A stretch of DNA of 64,000 bases from JASHUC01 sp035523875 (lineage in GTDB: Bacteria; Pseudomonadota; Gammaproteobacteria; Steroidobacterales; Steroidobacteraceae): positions 62,001 through 126,000 of the forward strand of contig DATKPY010000029.1 in the NCBI GenBank assembly GCA_035523875.1, given 5' to 3'. A model generated the notes under the pieces. That model worked only from the letters and a program-made list of their open reading frames with translations, did no database searches and had not been told where the DNA came from. The translations under genes were made by a program, and so were the position numbers. This document shows positions 32,652 through 41,018 of the stretch, in pieces; within the stretch, counting starts at the first letter, position 1, and each line of letters starts with the position of its first letter.

Positions 32652-33418
32652 GCGCCGTCCGCCGGGGCCACAGCCGCACAGATCTGCGGCGCGCCGGCTG
32701 CGCGCACGAAGTGCGCAAGGTAGTTGACGGAAGGATCGCGCGTGAGCGTGCAGCGCCCGGTGAGCGGGTTTACCTCCAGGCCGGCGATCTCGCGCAGCGA
32801 CAGCCCCGCGGCGCGCCCCCAGCGGGCGAGCTCGGCGGGCCGGATGAGCCGCTCGTAGTGATGGGTGCCGCGCGGCAGCACCCCGAGGACGTACTCGGCG
32901 GCCACGATCGCGGTGAGAAAAGCCCTGAGCGTGCGATGGATCGTCGAGACGAAGAGGTGGCCGCCGGGGCGGGTGAGCTCGGCGAGCGTGCGCAGCATCG
33001 CCGGCGGGTCCGGCACGTGCTCGAGCATCTCCATGCAGGTGACCACCTCGTAGGGGGCCGCGGTCGCGGCGAGAGCCGCGGCGCTTTGCTCGCGGTAGTC
33101 GATCGCGAGGCCCTGCTCGGCCGCGTGCGTACGCGCGACCGCGATCATCGCCGGGGCGAGATCGATCGCCGTCACGCGCGCCCCGGCGCGAGTGAGACTC
33201 TCCGCGAGCAGTCCCCCGCCGCAGCCCACATCGAGCAGGCGGGCCTCCTCAATGCGCGCGCGGTCGCGCACGAACTGCGTGCGCACCGGATTGAGCAGGT
33301 GAAGCGCACGCGAATCCCCCGCCGGGTCCCAGAAGCGGCGCGCGAGCTCGGCGAACTTGCCGAGCTCCTGCGGGTCGGCGTTCGCTGCATCGTGCGGTGC
33401 CGCCGGCCTCGCGGTCAT
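32648..33418 (-). CDS. ubiG: ubiquinone biosynthesis O-methyltransferase
   Basis: SAM-dependent methyltransferase acting in two O-methylation steps of ubiquinone synthesis. The 256-residue protein has ELGKFAELARRFWDPAGDSR, motif I RLLDVGCGGGLLAESL, DLAPAMIAVAR and the C-terminal GLEVNPLTGRCTLTRDPSVNYL. It lies in the conserved order mtaD-ubiG-gph-rmuC and overlaps both neighbours by four bases. Confidence 0.95.
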   Translation of the reverse strand: MTARPAAPHDAANADPQELGKFAELARRFWDPAGDSRALHLLNPVRTQFVRDRARIEEARLLDVGCGGGLLAESLTRAGARVTAIDLAPAMIAVARTHAAEQGLAIDYREQSAAALAATAAPYEVVTCMEMLEHVPDPPAMLRTLAELTRPGGHLFVSTIHRTLRAFLTAIVAAEYVLGVLPRGTHHYERLIRPAELARWGRAAGLSLREIAGLEVNPLTGRCTLTRDPSVNYLAHFVRAAGAPQICAAVAPADGA

Positions 33419-34713
33419 CCCGGTGCCTCCTCAGGCGAGCGCGGCCCGCCCTCGCTCAGTCCGGCCTGCGCGTGGCGCTCGGCGAGCGCAAGCAGCTCCT
33501 GCTCATCGAGCGCGACGAGCCGGCCGTCGAGCACTTGCGGCCGCCCGTTGATCCACACGTCGCTCACGTGCCGGCGGGTGGCCGCGTAGAGCACCGTCTC
33601 CGCGACGGAGGTGCCGGGGCCGTCGAGCGATGCCACCTCGATTGCGATCAAGTCCGCGGCCTTGCCGGGCTCGAGGGAGCCCACGGCGGATTTGAGTCCG
33701 ACCGCCTGCGCTCCGCCGAGCGTCGCCAGGTGCAGCGCCCGCTCGGGCGTGAGCGCATCGCGGCGGCCCGCAAGCGTGCTCGCCGCGAGCGCTGCCGCGC
33801 GCGCCTCGGCGAGCAGGTCGAAGGTGAGCGCGAGGGGCGGTGAGCCCGTGCCGAGGCCGATCGGAAGGTCCGCGAGCAGGCAGGCGAGGCAATCCGCTCC
33901 GCGGCCCGCGCGCAGGCTCGGCTGCGGGCACACGGCGAGCGCGCTGCCGGTGCGCTCGATGAGCTCGAGCTCCGCGGGCGCGAAGCGCGCTTGCGGCAGC
34001 GCCGTGAAACCGGGCCGCAGCAGCCCGAGGCGGTTGAGGCGCGCGAGCGCGGGCACGGCGCCCGGCTCCGCGCCGTCGCGCACGCCCTGCGGTGCCGAGC
34101 CGACCGGCATGACGATGCGCGCGTCGAGCTCGTCGGCGACTGCGCGAATGTGGGTGAGCGCCGCGTCGCTCAAGCCGTGCGTGAGATCGGGCGCGAAATA
34201 AAGGCTCACCCACGGATCGGAGCGGTAGGTGTCCCAGAGCCGCTCCGCCACGGCAAGATGGCTCGTGAGGCTCTCGGCCCAGGGCGTCGGCCGCTCGGAG
34301 AGCGGGAGTCCTACCGCCGCGCGCATGCGCAGCTGCCCGGCGAGCCGCGCCATCTCCGCCGGATGCAGCTCGGCGCTCGCGAAGGAGGTGATGCCGGCGC
34401 GCAGCATCTGCGCAAGCGCGAGCTGCGCGCCCTCGCGCGCGAGATCCGCGCTCACCGCCCGTGCGCGCAGCGCGATGCGGCTCGCGCTCGTGTGCGCATC
34501 GACCAAGCCCGGCAGCAGCACGTGCGCCGGGCGCACGATGTGCTCGCGCGCCGTGAAGCGCGCGCGCAGCGCGGCTGCCGGCCCGAGAGCGACGATGCGT
34601 CCATCGAGCGCCGCGACGGCATGATTCGCGAGCGCGGTGGCCGGAGCGATCGGCAGCACCCAGCGCGCCTCGATCAGCAAATCGGCCGAATCTCGGGTCT
34701 GCATCGAGCTCAT
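33415..34713 (-). CDS. MtaD-like amidohydrolase, metal site lost
   Basis: Homolog of the methylthioadenosine/S-adenosylhomocysteine deaminase family, in the mtaD position before ubiG. The beta scaffold and order are kept (LLPGLVDAH, FAPDLTHGLSDAALTHIR, GSLEPGKAADLIAI). The metal and catalytic residues are mostly gone: the HTH pair reads H74-T-S76, the usual HLHET block is IVMPVGSAPQG, the AVHM His region is FTALPQ, and the catalytic Asp of GTDGA is GTGSP. About 30 residues after the HxH are also missing. It is 432 residues, so it is a full-length ORF, not debris. Probably a pseudoenzyme with another role, or early decay. mtnA, often next to gyrA in pseudomonads, is absent here. Confidence 0.85.
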   Translation of the reverse strand: MSSMQTRDSADLLIEARWVLPIAPATALANHAVAALDGRIVALGPAAALRARFTAREHIVRPAHVLLPGLVDAHTSASRIALRARAVSADLAREGAQLALAQMLRAGITSFASAELHPAEMARLAGQLRMRAAVGLPLSERPTPWAESLTSHLAVAERLWDTYRSDPWVSLYFAPDLTHGLSDAALTHIRAVADELDARIVMPVGSAPQGVRDGAEPGAVPALARLNRLGLLRPGFTALPQARFAPAELELIERTGSALAVCPQPSLRAGRGADCLACLLADLPIGLGTGSPPLALTFDLLAEARAAALAASTLAGRRDALTPERALHLATLGGAQAVGLKSAVGSLEPGKAADLIAIEVASLDGPGTSVAETVLYAATRRHVSDVWINGRPQVLDGRLVALDEQELLALAERHAQAGLSEGGPRSPEEAPG

Positions 34714-34750
34714 GTCTCACTCAGCGAGGCGCGCGGGCCCGCAACTTCAC

Positions 34751-34756
34751 AGTATA
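34751..34756 (-). promoter_or_regulatory. possible -10 for the mtaD-like/ubiG operon
   Basis: On the minus strand the hexamer is TATACT, about 40 bases before the ATG at 34713. No good -35 lies at the usual distance. Confidence 0.35.
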
Positions 34757-34784
34757 AGGCGGCCGCGGCCGCGAATGGCCGATG

Positions 34785-34793
34785 TGATAGAAT
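34785..34793 (+). promoter_or_regulatory. extended -10 promoter of gyrA
   Basis: TGATAGAAT is an extended -10 (TG, one base, TAGAAT); transcription would start near 34800, about 40 bases before the ATG. The region at the usual -35 is GC-rich without a match, which fits an extended -10 type. Confidence 0.5.
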
Positions 34794-34841
34794 TCGCGGT
34801 TTCATTAAGGCCTGAAAACGCCTCAATCGGCCCTCATCGGC

Positions 34842-37433
34842 ATGACAGAAATCGCACGCGAAGTCCTGCCCGTCAACCTCGAGGACGAGATGCGCCAGTC
34901 GTATCTCGACTACGCGATGAGCGTCATCGTGGGACGGGCGCTGCCCGACGTGCGCGACGGGTTGAAGCCCGTGCACCGGCGCGTGCTCTACGCGATGCGC
35001 GAGCTCGGCAACGATTACAACAAGGCTTACAAGAAATCCGCGCGCGTCGTGGGCGATGTGATCGGCAAGTACCACCCGCACGGGGACTCGGCCGTGTACG
35101 ACACGATCGTGCGCATGGCGCAGCCGTTCTCCATGCGCTACGTGCTGGTCGACGGCCAGGGCAACTTCGGCTCGGTCGACGGCGATCTGCCCGCGGCGAT
35201 GCGCTACACCGAGGTGCGCATGTCGCGCCTCGCGCACGAGCTGCTCGCGGATATCGACAAGGAGACCGTCGACTTCGCGCCGAACTACGACGAATCGGAG
35301 AGCGAGCCCACGGTGCTGCCGACGCGCGTGCCGAACCTGCTCGTGAACGGGCAGGCGGGCATCGCGGTCGGGATGGCGACCAATATCCCGCCGCACAATC
35401 TCACCGAGGTCGTCAACGCCTGCCTGGCGCTCCTCGAGGACCCCGCGCTGCCGCTCGCCGAGATCATGCGCCACATCCCCGGGCCGGACTTCCCGACCGC
35501 CGGCATCATCAACGGCGCCCTCGAGATCGCGACCGCGTATCGCACCGGGCGCGGGCGGCTCTCCATCCGCGCGCGCACGCAGGCGGAGGATCTCGACGGT
35601 AAGGGCCGCCAGGCGATCATCGTCACCGAGCTTCCCTACCAGGTGAACAAGGCGCGGCTCCTCGAGCGCATCGCCGAGCTCGTGCGCAACAAGCAGCTCG
35701 AGGGCATCTCGGAGCTGCGCGACGAGTCCGACAAGGACGGCATGCGCGTGGTGATCGAGTTGAAGCGCGGCGAGGTCACGGAGATCGTACTCAACAATCT
35801 CTATGCCCAGACGCCGATGGAGACGGTGTTCGGCATCAACATGGTGGGCCTGCAGGATGGGCAGCCGAAGCTCTTCTCGCTCAAGGAACTGCTCGAAGCG
35901 TTCGTGCGCCACCGCCGCGAGGTCATCACCCGCCGCACCATCCATGATCTCTCCCGCGCGCGCGAGCGGGCACACATCGTCGAGGGGCTCGCAATCGCGC
36001 TCGCGAACATCGACGCCGTGATCGCGCTCATCCGCAACGCCGCCTCGCCCGCGGAGGCGCGTGCCGGGCTCCTCGCGCGCACCTGGTCCGCCGGTGCCGT
36101 GCCCGAGCTCCTCGCGCGCGCCGCGGAGCTTTCCACCCGACCGGCGGGGCTCGGGCCGGAGTTCGGCCTCGTCGCGGGCGGCTACCGGCTCTCCGAGGCC
36201 CAGGCGCAGGCAATCCTCGATATGCGCCTGCACCGCCTGACCGGGCTCGAGCAGGAGAAGATCGCCGCGGAGTACAAGGAGCTTCTCGATGCGATCCGCG
36301 CGCTCTCGGAGATCCTGACGCGCCCGCAGCGCTTGACCGAGGTGCTGCGCACCGAGCTCACCGAGGTGCGCGAGGCGTTCGGGGATGCGCGACGCACCGA
36401 GATCAACCGCGACCATCTCGACCTCACCACCGAGGACCTGATCGAGCCGCAGGACATGGTGGTGACGCTATCGCACGCGGGCTACGCGAAGTCGCAGCCC
36501 GTGACGGAGTACCAGACGCAGCGCCGCGGCGGACGCGGCCGCGCGGCGACCGCGGTGAAGGACGAGGACTTCGTCGAGAAGCTCTTCGTTGCGCACACCC
36601 ACGATACCGTGCTCTGCTTCTCCAACCGCGGCAAGGTCTACTGGCTCAAGGTGTACGAACTGCCGCAGGCCGGGCGCGGCGCGCGCGGCAAGCCCATGGT
36701 CAATCTGCTGCCGCTCGAGGAAGGCGAGAAGATCAACGCACTGCTCCCGGTCAAGCAGTTCGACGAGAACCACTTCGTCTTCATGGCGACGAGCCAGGGC
36801 ACGGTGAAGAAAACGCCGCTCGCCTCGTTCTCGCGTCCGCGCACGAGCGGCATCATCGCAGTCGATCTGCGCGCCGAGGATCGGCTGGTCGGCGTCGCGC
36901 TCACCGACGGCGAGGCCGAGATCATTCTGTGCACGAGTGAGGGCAAGGCGATCCGCTTCCACGAGGAGGAGGTGCGTCCGATGGGCCGCGATGCTGCCGG
37001 CGTGCGCGGAATCCGCGTGGGCGCGGTCGGCGAGTTGATCGCGCTCATCGTGGTAGGCGAGGGACTCATCCTCACCGCATCGGAGAATGGCTACGGCAAG
37101 CTCACGACCCTCGAGGATTTTCCGCGCCACGGTCGGGGCGGGCAGGGCGTCATCGCGCAGCAGACGAGCGAGCGCAACGGCGCGATGGTTGCGGCGCTGC
37201 AGGTGAGTGCGGGGCAGGAGATCATGCTCATCAGCTCGAGCGGAACGCTCGTGCGCACGCCCGTCGATGAGATCTCGGTCGTCGGGCGCAACACGCAGGG
37301 CGTGCGCCTGATGCGGCTCGCCGAGGGCGAGCGGCTGACCGGCGTCGAGCGCATCGAGTCGCTCAACGGGGATGCCGGGGAGGCCGAAGGCGAGGGCGCC
37401 CCGGCGCTCGAGCCGCCCCCCACCACGGACTGA
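34842..37433 (+). CDS. gyrA: DNA gyrase subunit A
   Basis: Cuts and passes DNA in the gyrase tetramer. The 863 residues have the catalytic Tyr 122 (AAMRYTE), the breakage-reunion domain, a leucine-rich connector and the C-terminal beta-pinwheel with the GyrA-box-like QRRGGRGRA. The quinolone-determining region (GDVIGKYHPHGDSAVYDTIV) keeps Ser 83 and Asp 87, the sensitive-type residues in E. coli numbering. ATG 34842 follows a weak ribosome site. It precedes serC, as in many gammaproteobacteria. Confidence 0.97.
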   Translation: MTEIAREVLPVNLEDEMRQSYLDYAMSVIVGRALPDVRDGLKPVHRRVLYAMRELGNDYNKAYKKSARVVGDVIGKYHPHGDSAVYDTIVRMAQPFSMRYVLVDGQGNFGSVDGDLPAAMRYTEVRMSRLAHELLADIDKETVDFAPNYDESESEPTVLPTRVPNLLVNGQAGIAVGMATNIPPHNLTEVVNACLALLEDPALPLAEIMRHIPGPDFPTAGIINGALEIATAYRTGRGRLSIRARTQAEDLDGKGRQAIIVTELPYQVNKARLLERIAELVRNKQLEGISELRDESDKDGMRVVIELKRGEVTEIVLNNLYAQTPMETVFGINMVGLQDGQPKLFSLKELLEAFVRHRREVITRRTIHDLSRARERAHIVEGLAIALANIDAVIALIRNAASPAEARAGLLARTWSAGAVPELLARAAELSTRPAGLGPEFGLVAGGYRLSEAQAQAILDMRLHRLTGLEQEKIAAEYKELLDAIRALSEILTRPQRLTEVLRTELTEVREAFGDARRTEINRDHLDLTTEDLIEPQDMVVTLSHAGYAKSQPVTEYQTQRRGGRGRAATAVKDEDFVEKLFVAHTHDTVLCFSNRGKVYWLKVYELPQAGRGARGKPMVNLLPLEEGEKINALLPVKQFDENHFVFMATSQGTVKKTPLASFSRPRTSGIIAVDLRAEDRLVGVALTDGEAEIILCTSEGKAIRFHEEEVRPMGRDAAGVRGIRVGAVGELIALIVVGEGLILTASENGYGKLTTLEDFPRHGRGGQGVIAQQTSERNGAMVAALQVSAGQEIMLISSSGTLVRTPVDEISVVGRNTQGVRLMRLAEGERLTGVERIESLNGDAGEAEGEGAPALEPPPTTD

Positions 37434-37512
37434 TCTCGAGCAGCCGCGAATTACCCCGCCGCACGCGCAGGCCCCGGCCGTGCGCCCGGTTGGCGCTTTA
37501 GGCCCAAAAGTT

Positions 37513-37542
37513 CTGACGCCGAGCGAGCGCGATTGCTAGACT
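37513..37542 (+). promoter_or_regulatory. serC promoter candidate
   Basis: CTGACG (37513-37518), an 18-base spacer and TAGACT (37537-37542), with TG one base before the -10 (TGCTAGACT). It would start transcription near 37549, 34 bases before serC. Confidence 0.45.
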
Positions 37543-37582
37543 TTTCAGCCTCCGAGCGAGTCATCAAGCGGTAGGGCCAAGG

Positions 37583-38662
37583 GTGCGCGTATTCAATTTT
37601 TCCGCAGGCCCGGCGATGCTGCCGATCGAGGTCCTCGAGCAGGCGCGCGCGGAGCTCTCGGACTGGGGCGGCAGTGGCATGTCCGTGATCGAGGTGAGCC
37701 ACCGCAGCAGGGCGTTCGTCGCGCTCGGCGAGGAGCTCGAATCGCTGCTGCGCGAGCTCGCGGGCATCCCGCGCGAGTATCGGGTGGTGCTGTTGCAGGG
37801 CGGGGCCACCGCGCAGTTCGCCGGCGTGCCGCTCAATCTCGCGCAAGCCGACGCGACCGCCGACTACCTGTGCACGGGTGCGTGGTCTAAGAAGGCGATC
37901 GCCGAGGCGAAGCGCTTTCTCAAGGTGCACGTGGCCGCCGATGAGGCCGCATCCGGCTACAACTCGGTGCCGGCGCCGGAGAAACTCGCCCTCACGCCCG
38001 CTGCCGCCTACGTGCACTACACCCCGAACGAGACCATCGGCGGGGTGGAGTTCCCGTACGTGCCGCAGACGGGCGCCGTGCCGCTCGTTGCGGACATGTC
38101 CTCCACGATCCTCTCGCGCCCGCTCGAGGTGCACCGCTTCGGGCTCATCTATGCCGGCGCGCAGAAGAACCTAGGACCCGCCGGACTCACGGTCGCGATC
38201 GTGCGCGAGGATCTCACCGGGCGCGCGCGGGCGGGAACACCGAGCGTGCTCGACTACCAGGCGCTGGCGGACGACGCCTCGATGCTCAACACCCCGCCCA
38301 CCTTCGCGTGGTACCTCGCGACGCTGGTGTTGAGATGGATCAAGGCGCAAGGAGGCCTCGGCGTGCTGGGCGAGCGCAACGCCAGGAAGGCGCGCGCGCT
38401 CTATGCCGCGATCGACGGCTCGGGCTTCTATCGCAATCCGGTCGCCAAGCACTGCCGCTCGCTCATGAACGTGCCGTTCACGCTCGCGAATCCGCAGCTC
38501 GACAAGAAATTCCTGGCCGAGGCGAGCGCGGCGGGGCTCACGAACCTCGAGGGTCACCGCTCCGTCGGCGGCATGCGCGCGAGCCTCTACAACGCCATGC
38601 CGCTCGCGGGGGTCGAGGCACTGATCGCATTCATGCAGGAGTTCGAGCGGCGCAACGGCTGA
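37583..38662 (+). CDS. serC: phosphoserine aminotransferase
   Basis: PLP enzyme making O-phosphoserine from 3-phosphohydroxypyruvate (also used in pyridoxal synthesis). The 359-residue protein begins VFNFSAGPAMLP, has LLQGGATAQFAGVPLNL, the PLP Lys in YAGAQKNLGPAGLT, and the C-terminal NLEGHRSVGGMRASLYNAMP. The start is GTG 37583. Followed by serA, so the first two serine steps are adjacent. Confidence 0.96.
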   Translation: MRVFNFSAGPAMLPIEVLEQARAELSDWGGSGMSVIEVSHRSRAFVALGEELESLLRELAGIPREYRVVLLQGGATAQFAGVPLNLAQADATADYLCTGAWSKKAIAEAKRFLKVHVAADEAASGYNSVPAPEKLALTPAAAYVHYTPNETIGGVEFPYVPQTGAVPLVADMSSTILSRPLEVHRFGLIYAGAQKNLGPAGLTVAIVREDLTGRARAGTPSVLDYQALADDASMLNTPPTFAWYLATLVLRWIKAQGGLGVLGERNARKARALYAAIDGSGFYRNPVAKHCRSLMNVPFTLANPQLDKKFLAEASAAGLTNLEGHRSVGGMRASLYNAMPLAGVEALIAFMQEFERRNG

Positions 38663-38694
38663 CCCGCAGCGCCGCCTCCGCGACAATCAACGCC

Positions 38695-39864
38695 ATGCGC
38701 CATCGGATCCTCACGCTCAACAACATCAGCGCCCGCGGACTGGAGCGCTTGCCGCGGGATCGCTACGAGGTCGGCCCCGATGTGAGCTCCCCGGATGCGA
38801 TCCTGGTGCGCTCGGCGGACATGCACGCCCTGGAGATTCCCTCCTCGGTGCTCGCAGTCGGCCGAGCGGGCGCCGGGGTCAACAACATTCCGGTTGCGAA
38901 TCTGAGCAAGCGCGGGGTGCCGGTGTTCAACGCGCCGGGCGCGAACGCGAATGCCGTGAAGGAGCTGGTGATCGCCGGGCTGCTCCTCGCGGCGCGCAAC
39001 ATCTGTCCGGCGTGGGCGTTCGCGCGCGCGTTGAGCGGGGACGACGAGGAGATCGATCGGGCGGTCGAGGCGGAGAAGAAGCGCTTCGTGGGTTTCGAGC
39101 TCCCGAACCGCACCTTGGGGGTGGTCGGGCTCGGTGCGATCGGCGTCGAGGTGGCCAACTCCGCGCTCGCGCTCGGCATGAAAGTGCTCGGCTACGATCC
39201 GCAGATCACCGTGCAGCGGGCCTGGCAGCTCTCCTCGAGCGTCGAGCAGGCACTCTCCCTCGATGACCTGTTCGCCCGCGCCGATGCGGTCACGGTGCAC
39301 GTTCCCCTCAACGCCGAGACGCGCGGCCTGGTGAACGAGTCGCGCCTGAAGCTCATGCGCAAGGGAGGCGTGATTCTCAACTTTGCGCGCGCGCCGATCG
39401 TCGACGACGCGGCGGTGGTGGCCGCGCTCGATGGCGCGCGGCTGCGCGCCTACGTGTGCGATTTTCCGAGCAACGCGCTCAAGGATCACGCGAAGGTGGT
39501 GACCTTGCCGCACCTCGGCGCCTCCACTCACGAGGCGGAGGAGAACTGCGCGGTGATGGTGGCCGACACGGTGCGCGAGTATCTCGAGAACGGCACCGTG
39601 CGCCATTCGGTCAACTATCCCGAGGTGGTGCTGCCGCGCGCGCCGGGATCGGCGCGCCTTGCGATCGCGAACAGCAACGTGCCCAACATGGTCGGACAGA
39701 TCTCCACCTGTCTCGCCAGCGCCGGACTCAATATCGCGGATCTGCTCAACAAGTCCCGCGGCGAGTACGCCTATACGCTCATCGACATCGAAGGTGCGCT
39801 CGCGGGCGATCTCATCGGCAAGATCCGCCGCATCGACGGCGTGCTCGCGGCGCGCGTGCTCTAG
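38695..39864 (+). CDS. serA: D-3-phosphoglycerate dehydrogenase
   Basis: First step of serine synthesis. From ATG 38695 it has 389 residues: the NAD fold (LGVVGLGAIGVEVANSAL), catalytic Arg in NFARAPIVDD, catalytic His in LPHLGASTHEAEENCA, and a C-terminal ACT-like regulatory domain (ARLAIANSNVPNMVGQIST). A much longer in-frame ORF upstream overlaps serC and is not real. A possible promoter overlaps the serC stop. Placed between serC and pheA, giving a serine/aromatic operon. Confidence 0.94.
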   Translation: MRHRILTLNNISARGLERLPRDRYEVGPDVSSPDAILVRSADMHALEIPSSVLAVGRAGAGVNNIPVANLSKRGVPVFNAPGANANAVKELVIAGLLLAARNICPAWAFARALSGDDEEIDRAVEAEKKRFVGFELPNRTLGVVGLGAIGVEVANSALALGMKVLGYDPQITVQRAWQLSSSVEQALSLDDLFARADAVTVHVPLNAETRGLVNESRLKLMRKGGVILNFARAPIVDDAAVVAALDGARLRAYVCDFPSNALKDHAKVVTLPHLGASTHEAEENCAVMVADTVREYLENGTVRHSVNYPEVVLPRAPGSARLAIANSNVPNMVGQISTCLASAGLNIADLLNKSRGEYAYTLIDIEGALAGDLIGKIRRIDGVLAARVL

Positions 39865-39901
39865 CACGGCGCCGGCGCGGCAGGCGGGGAGCGCGAGGTT
39901 C

Positions 39902-41014
39902 ATGGCGAAGGGCAAATCGACCGCCCCGAGAGGCACCGATCTGGCAGCCGTGCGCCGCCGCATCGACGCGGTCGACGCCCGCTTGGGCGAGCTTTTGAAC
40001 GAGCGCGCCCGCTTGGCGCAGCGGGTGGGCATCTCCAAGCACGCCGACGGCCACCTCGTCGATTTCTATCGGCCGGAGCGCGAGGCCGAGGTGCTGCGCC
40101 GAGCGAAGGAGCGCAACAAGGGGCCGCTGCGCGACGAGGAGGTCTTGCGGCTGTTTCGCGAGATCATGTCGGCGTGTCTCGCCCAGCAGGAGCCGCTCAA
40201 GGTCGCCTTCCTCGGCCCCGAGGGCACCTTCACGCAGGCGGCGGTGCTCACGCACTTCGGTCACTCGGTGCGCGCCCTGCCGCTGCCCTCGGTCGATGAG
40301 GTATTCCACGAGGTGGAGTCCGGTAGCGTCGACTTCGGGATCGTCGCCATCGAGAACTCGACCGAGGGCATGGTGATCAACACCCTCGACCGCTTTCTCA
40401 CCTCCCCGGTGAAGATCTGCGGGGAGGTGGAGTTGCGGATCCATCAGTACCTCATGGGGCGGATGCGCTCGCTTGCGGAGGTCGAGCGCGTCTGCTCGCA
40501 CCAGCAGGCGTTCGCGCAGTGCCGCGGATGGCTCGATGAGCATTTGCCGGGCGTCGAGCGCGTCGCCGTGGCGAGCAACGCCGAGGGTGCGCGGCGGGCG
40601 CGCGACGAGCACGGCAGCGCTGCGATCGCCGGTGAGACCGCGGCAGAGGTCTACGGACTCGAGGTGCTCGCAGCCGAGATCGAGGATCGCGCCGACAACA
40701 CCACGCGCTTCTTCGTGCTCGGGCGCAAGCTCCTCGCCCCGAGCGGCCAGGATCGTACGACGCTGCTGCTCTCGGCGGGCCATACCGATGCGCCCGGGGC
40801 GCTCTTCCGGCTGCTCGAGCCGCTCGCGCGCTACCGCATCAGCATGACGCGCATCGAGTCGCGCCCCTCGCACCGGCGCAAGTGGGATTACGTGTTCTTC
40901 ATCGACATCGAGGGGCATGCCCGCGACCGCAACGTCGCCCGCGCGCTCGCCGCGCTCGAGAAGCGCGCTTCGCTCTTTCGCGTGCTCGGCTCCTATCCGC
41001 GCGCGGTCACCTGA
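39902..41014 (+). CDS. pheA: bifunctional chorismate mutase/prephenate dehydratase
   Basis: Converts chorismate to phenylpyruvate. The 370 residues from ATG 39902 have an AroQ chorismate mutase (about 12-95: RRRIDAVDARLGELLNERARL), prephenate dehydratase (about 98-280: VAFLGPEGTFTQAAV, GIVAIENSTEGMV) and a C-terminal ACT domain (TLLLSAGHTDAPGALF, RIESRPSHRRKWDY) for phenylalanine feedback. GAGG precedes the ATG. Followed by aroA. Confidence 0.95.
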   Translation: MAKGKSTAPRGTDLAAVRRRIDAVDARLGELLNERARLAQRVGISKHADGHLVDFYRPEREAEVLRRAKERNKGPLRDEEVLRLFREIMSACLAQQEPLKVAFLGPEGTFTQAAVLTHFGHSVRALPLPSVDEVFHEVESGSVDFGIVAIENSTEGMVINTLDRFLTSPVKICGEVELRIHQYLMGRMRSLAEVERVCSHQQAFAQCRGWLDEHLPGVERVAVASNAEGARRARDEHGSAAIAGETAAEVYGLEVLAAEIEDRADNTTRFFVLGRKLLAPSGQDRTTLLLSAGHTDAPGALFRLLEPLARYRISMTRIESRPSHRRKWDYVFFIDIEGHARDRNVARALAALEKRASLFRVLGSYPRAVT

Positions 41015-41018
41015 TCCC

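Noticed and set aside
34842..37433. Quinolone-resistance changes in gyrA
   Set aside because: Ser 83 and Asp 87 are unchanged, so no such change is visible here.
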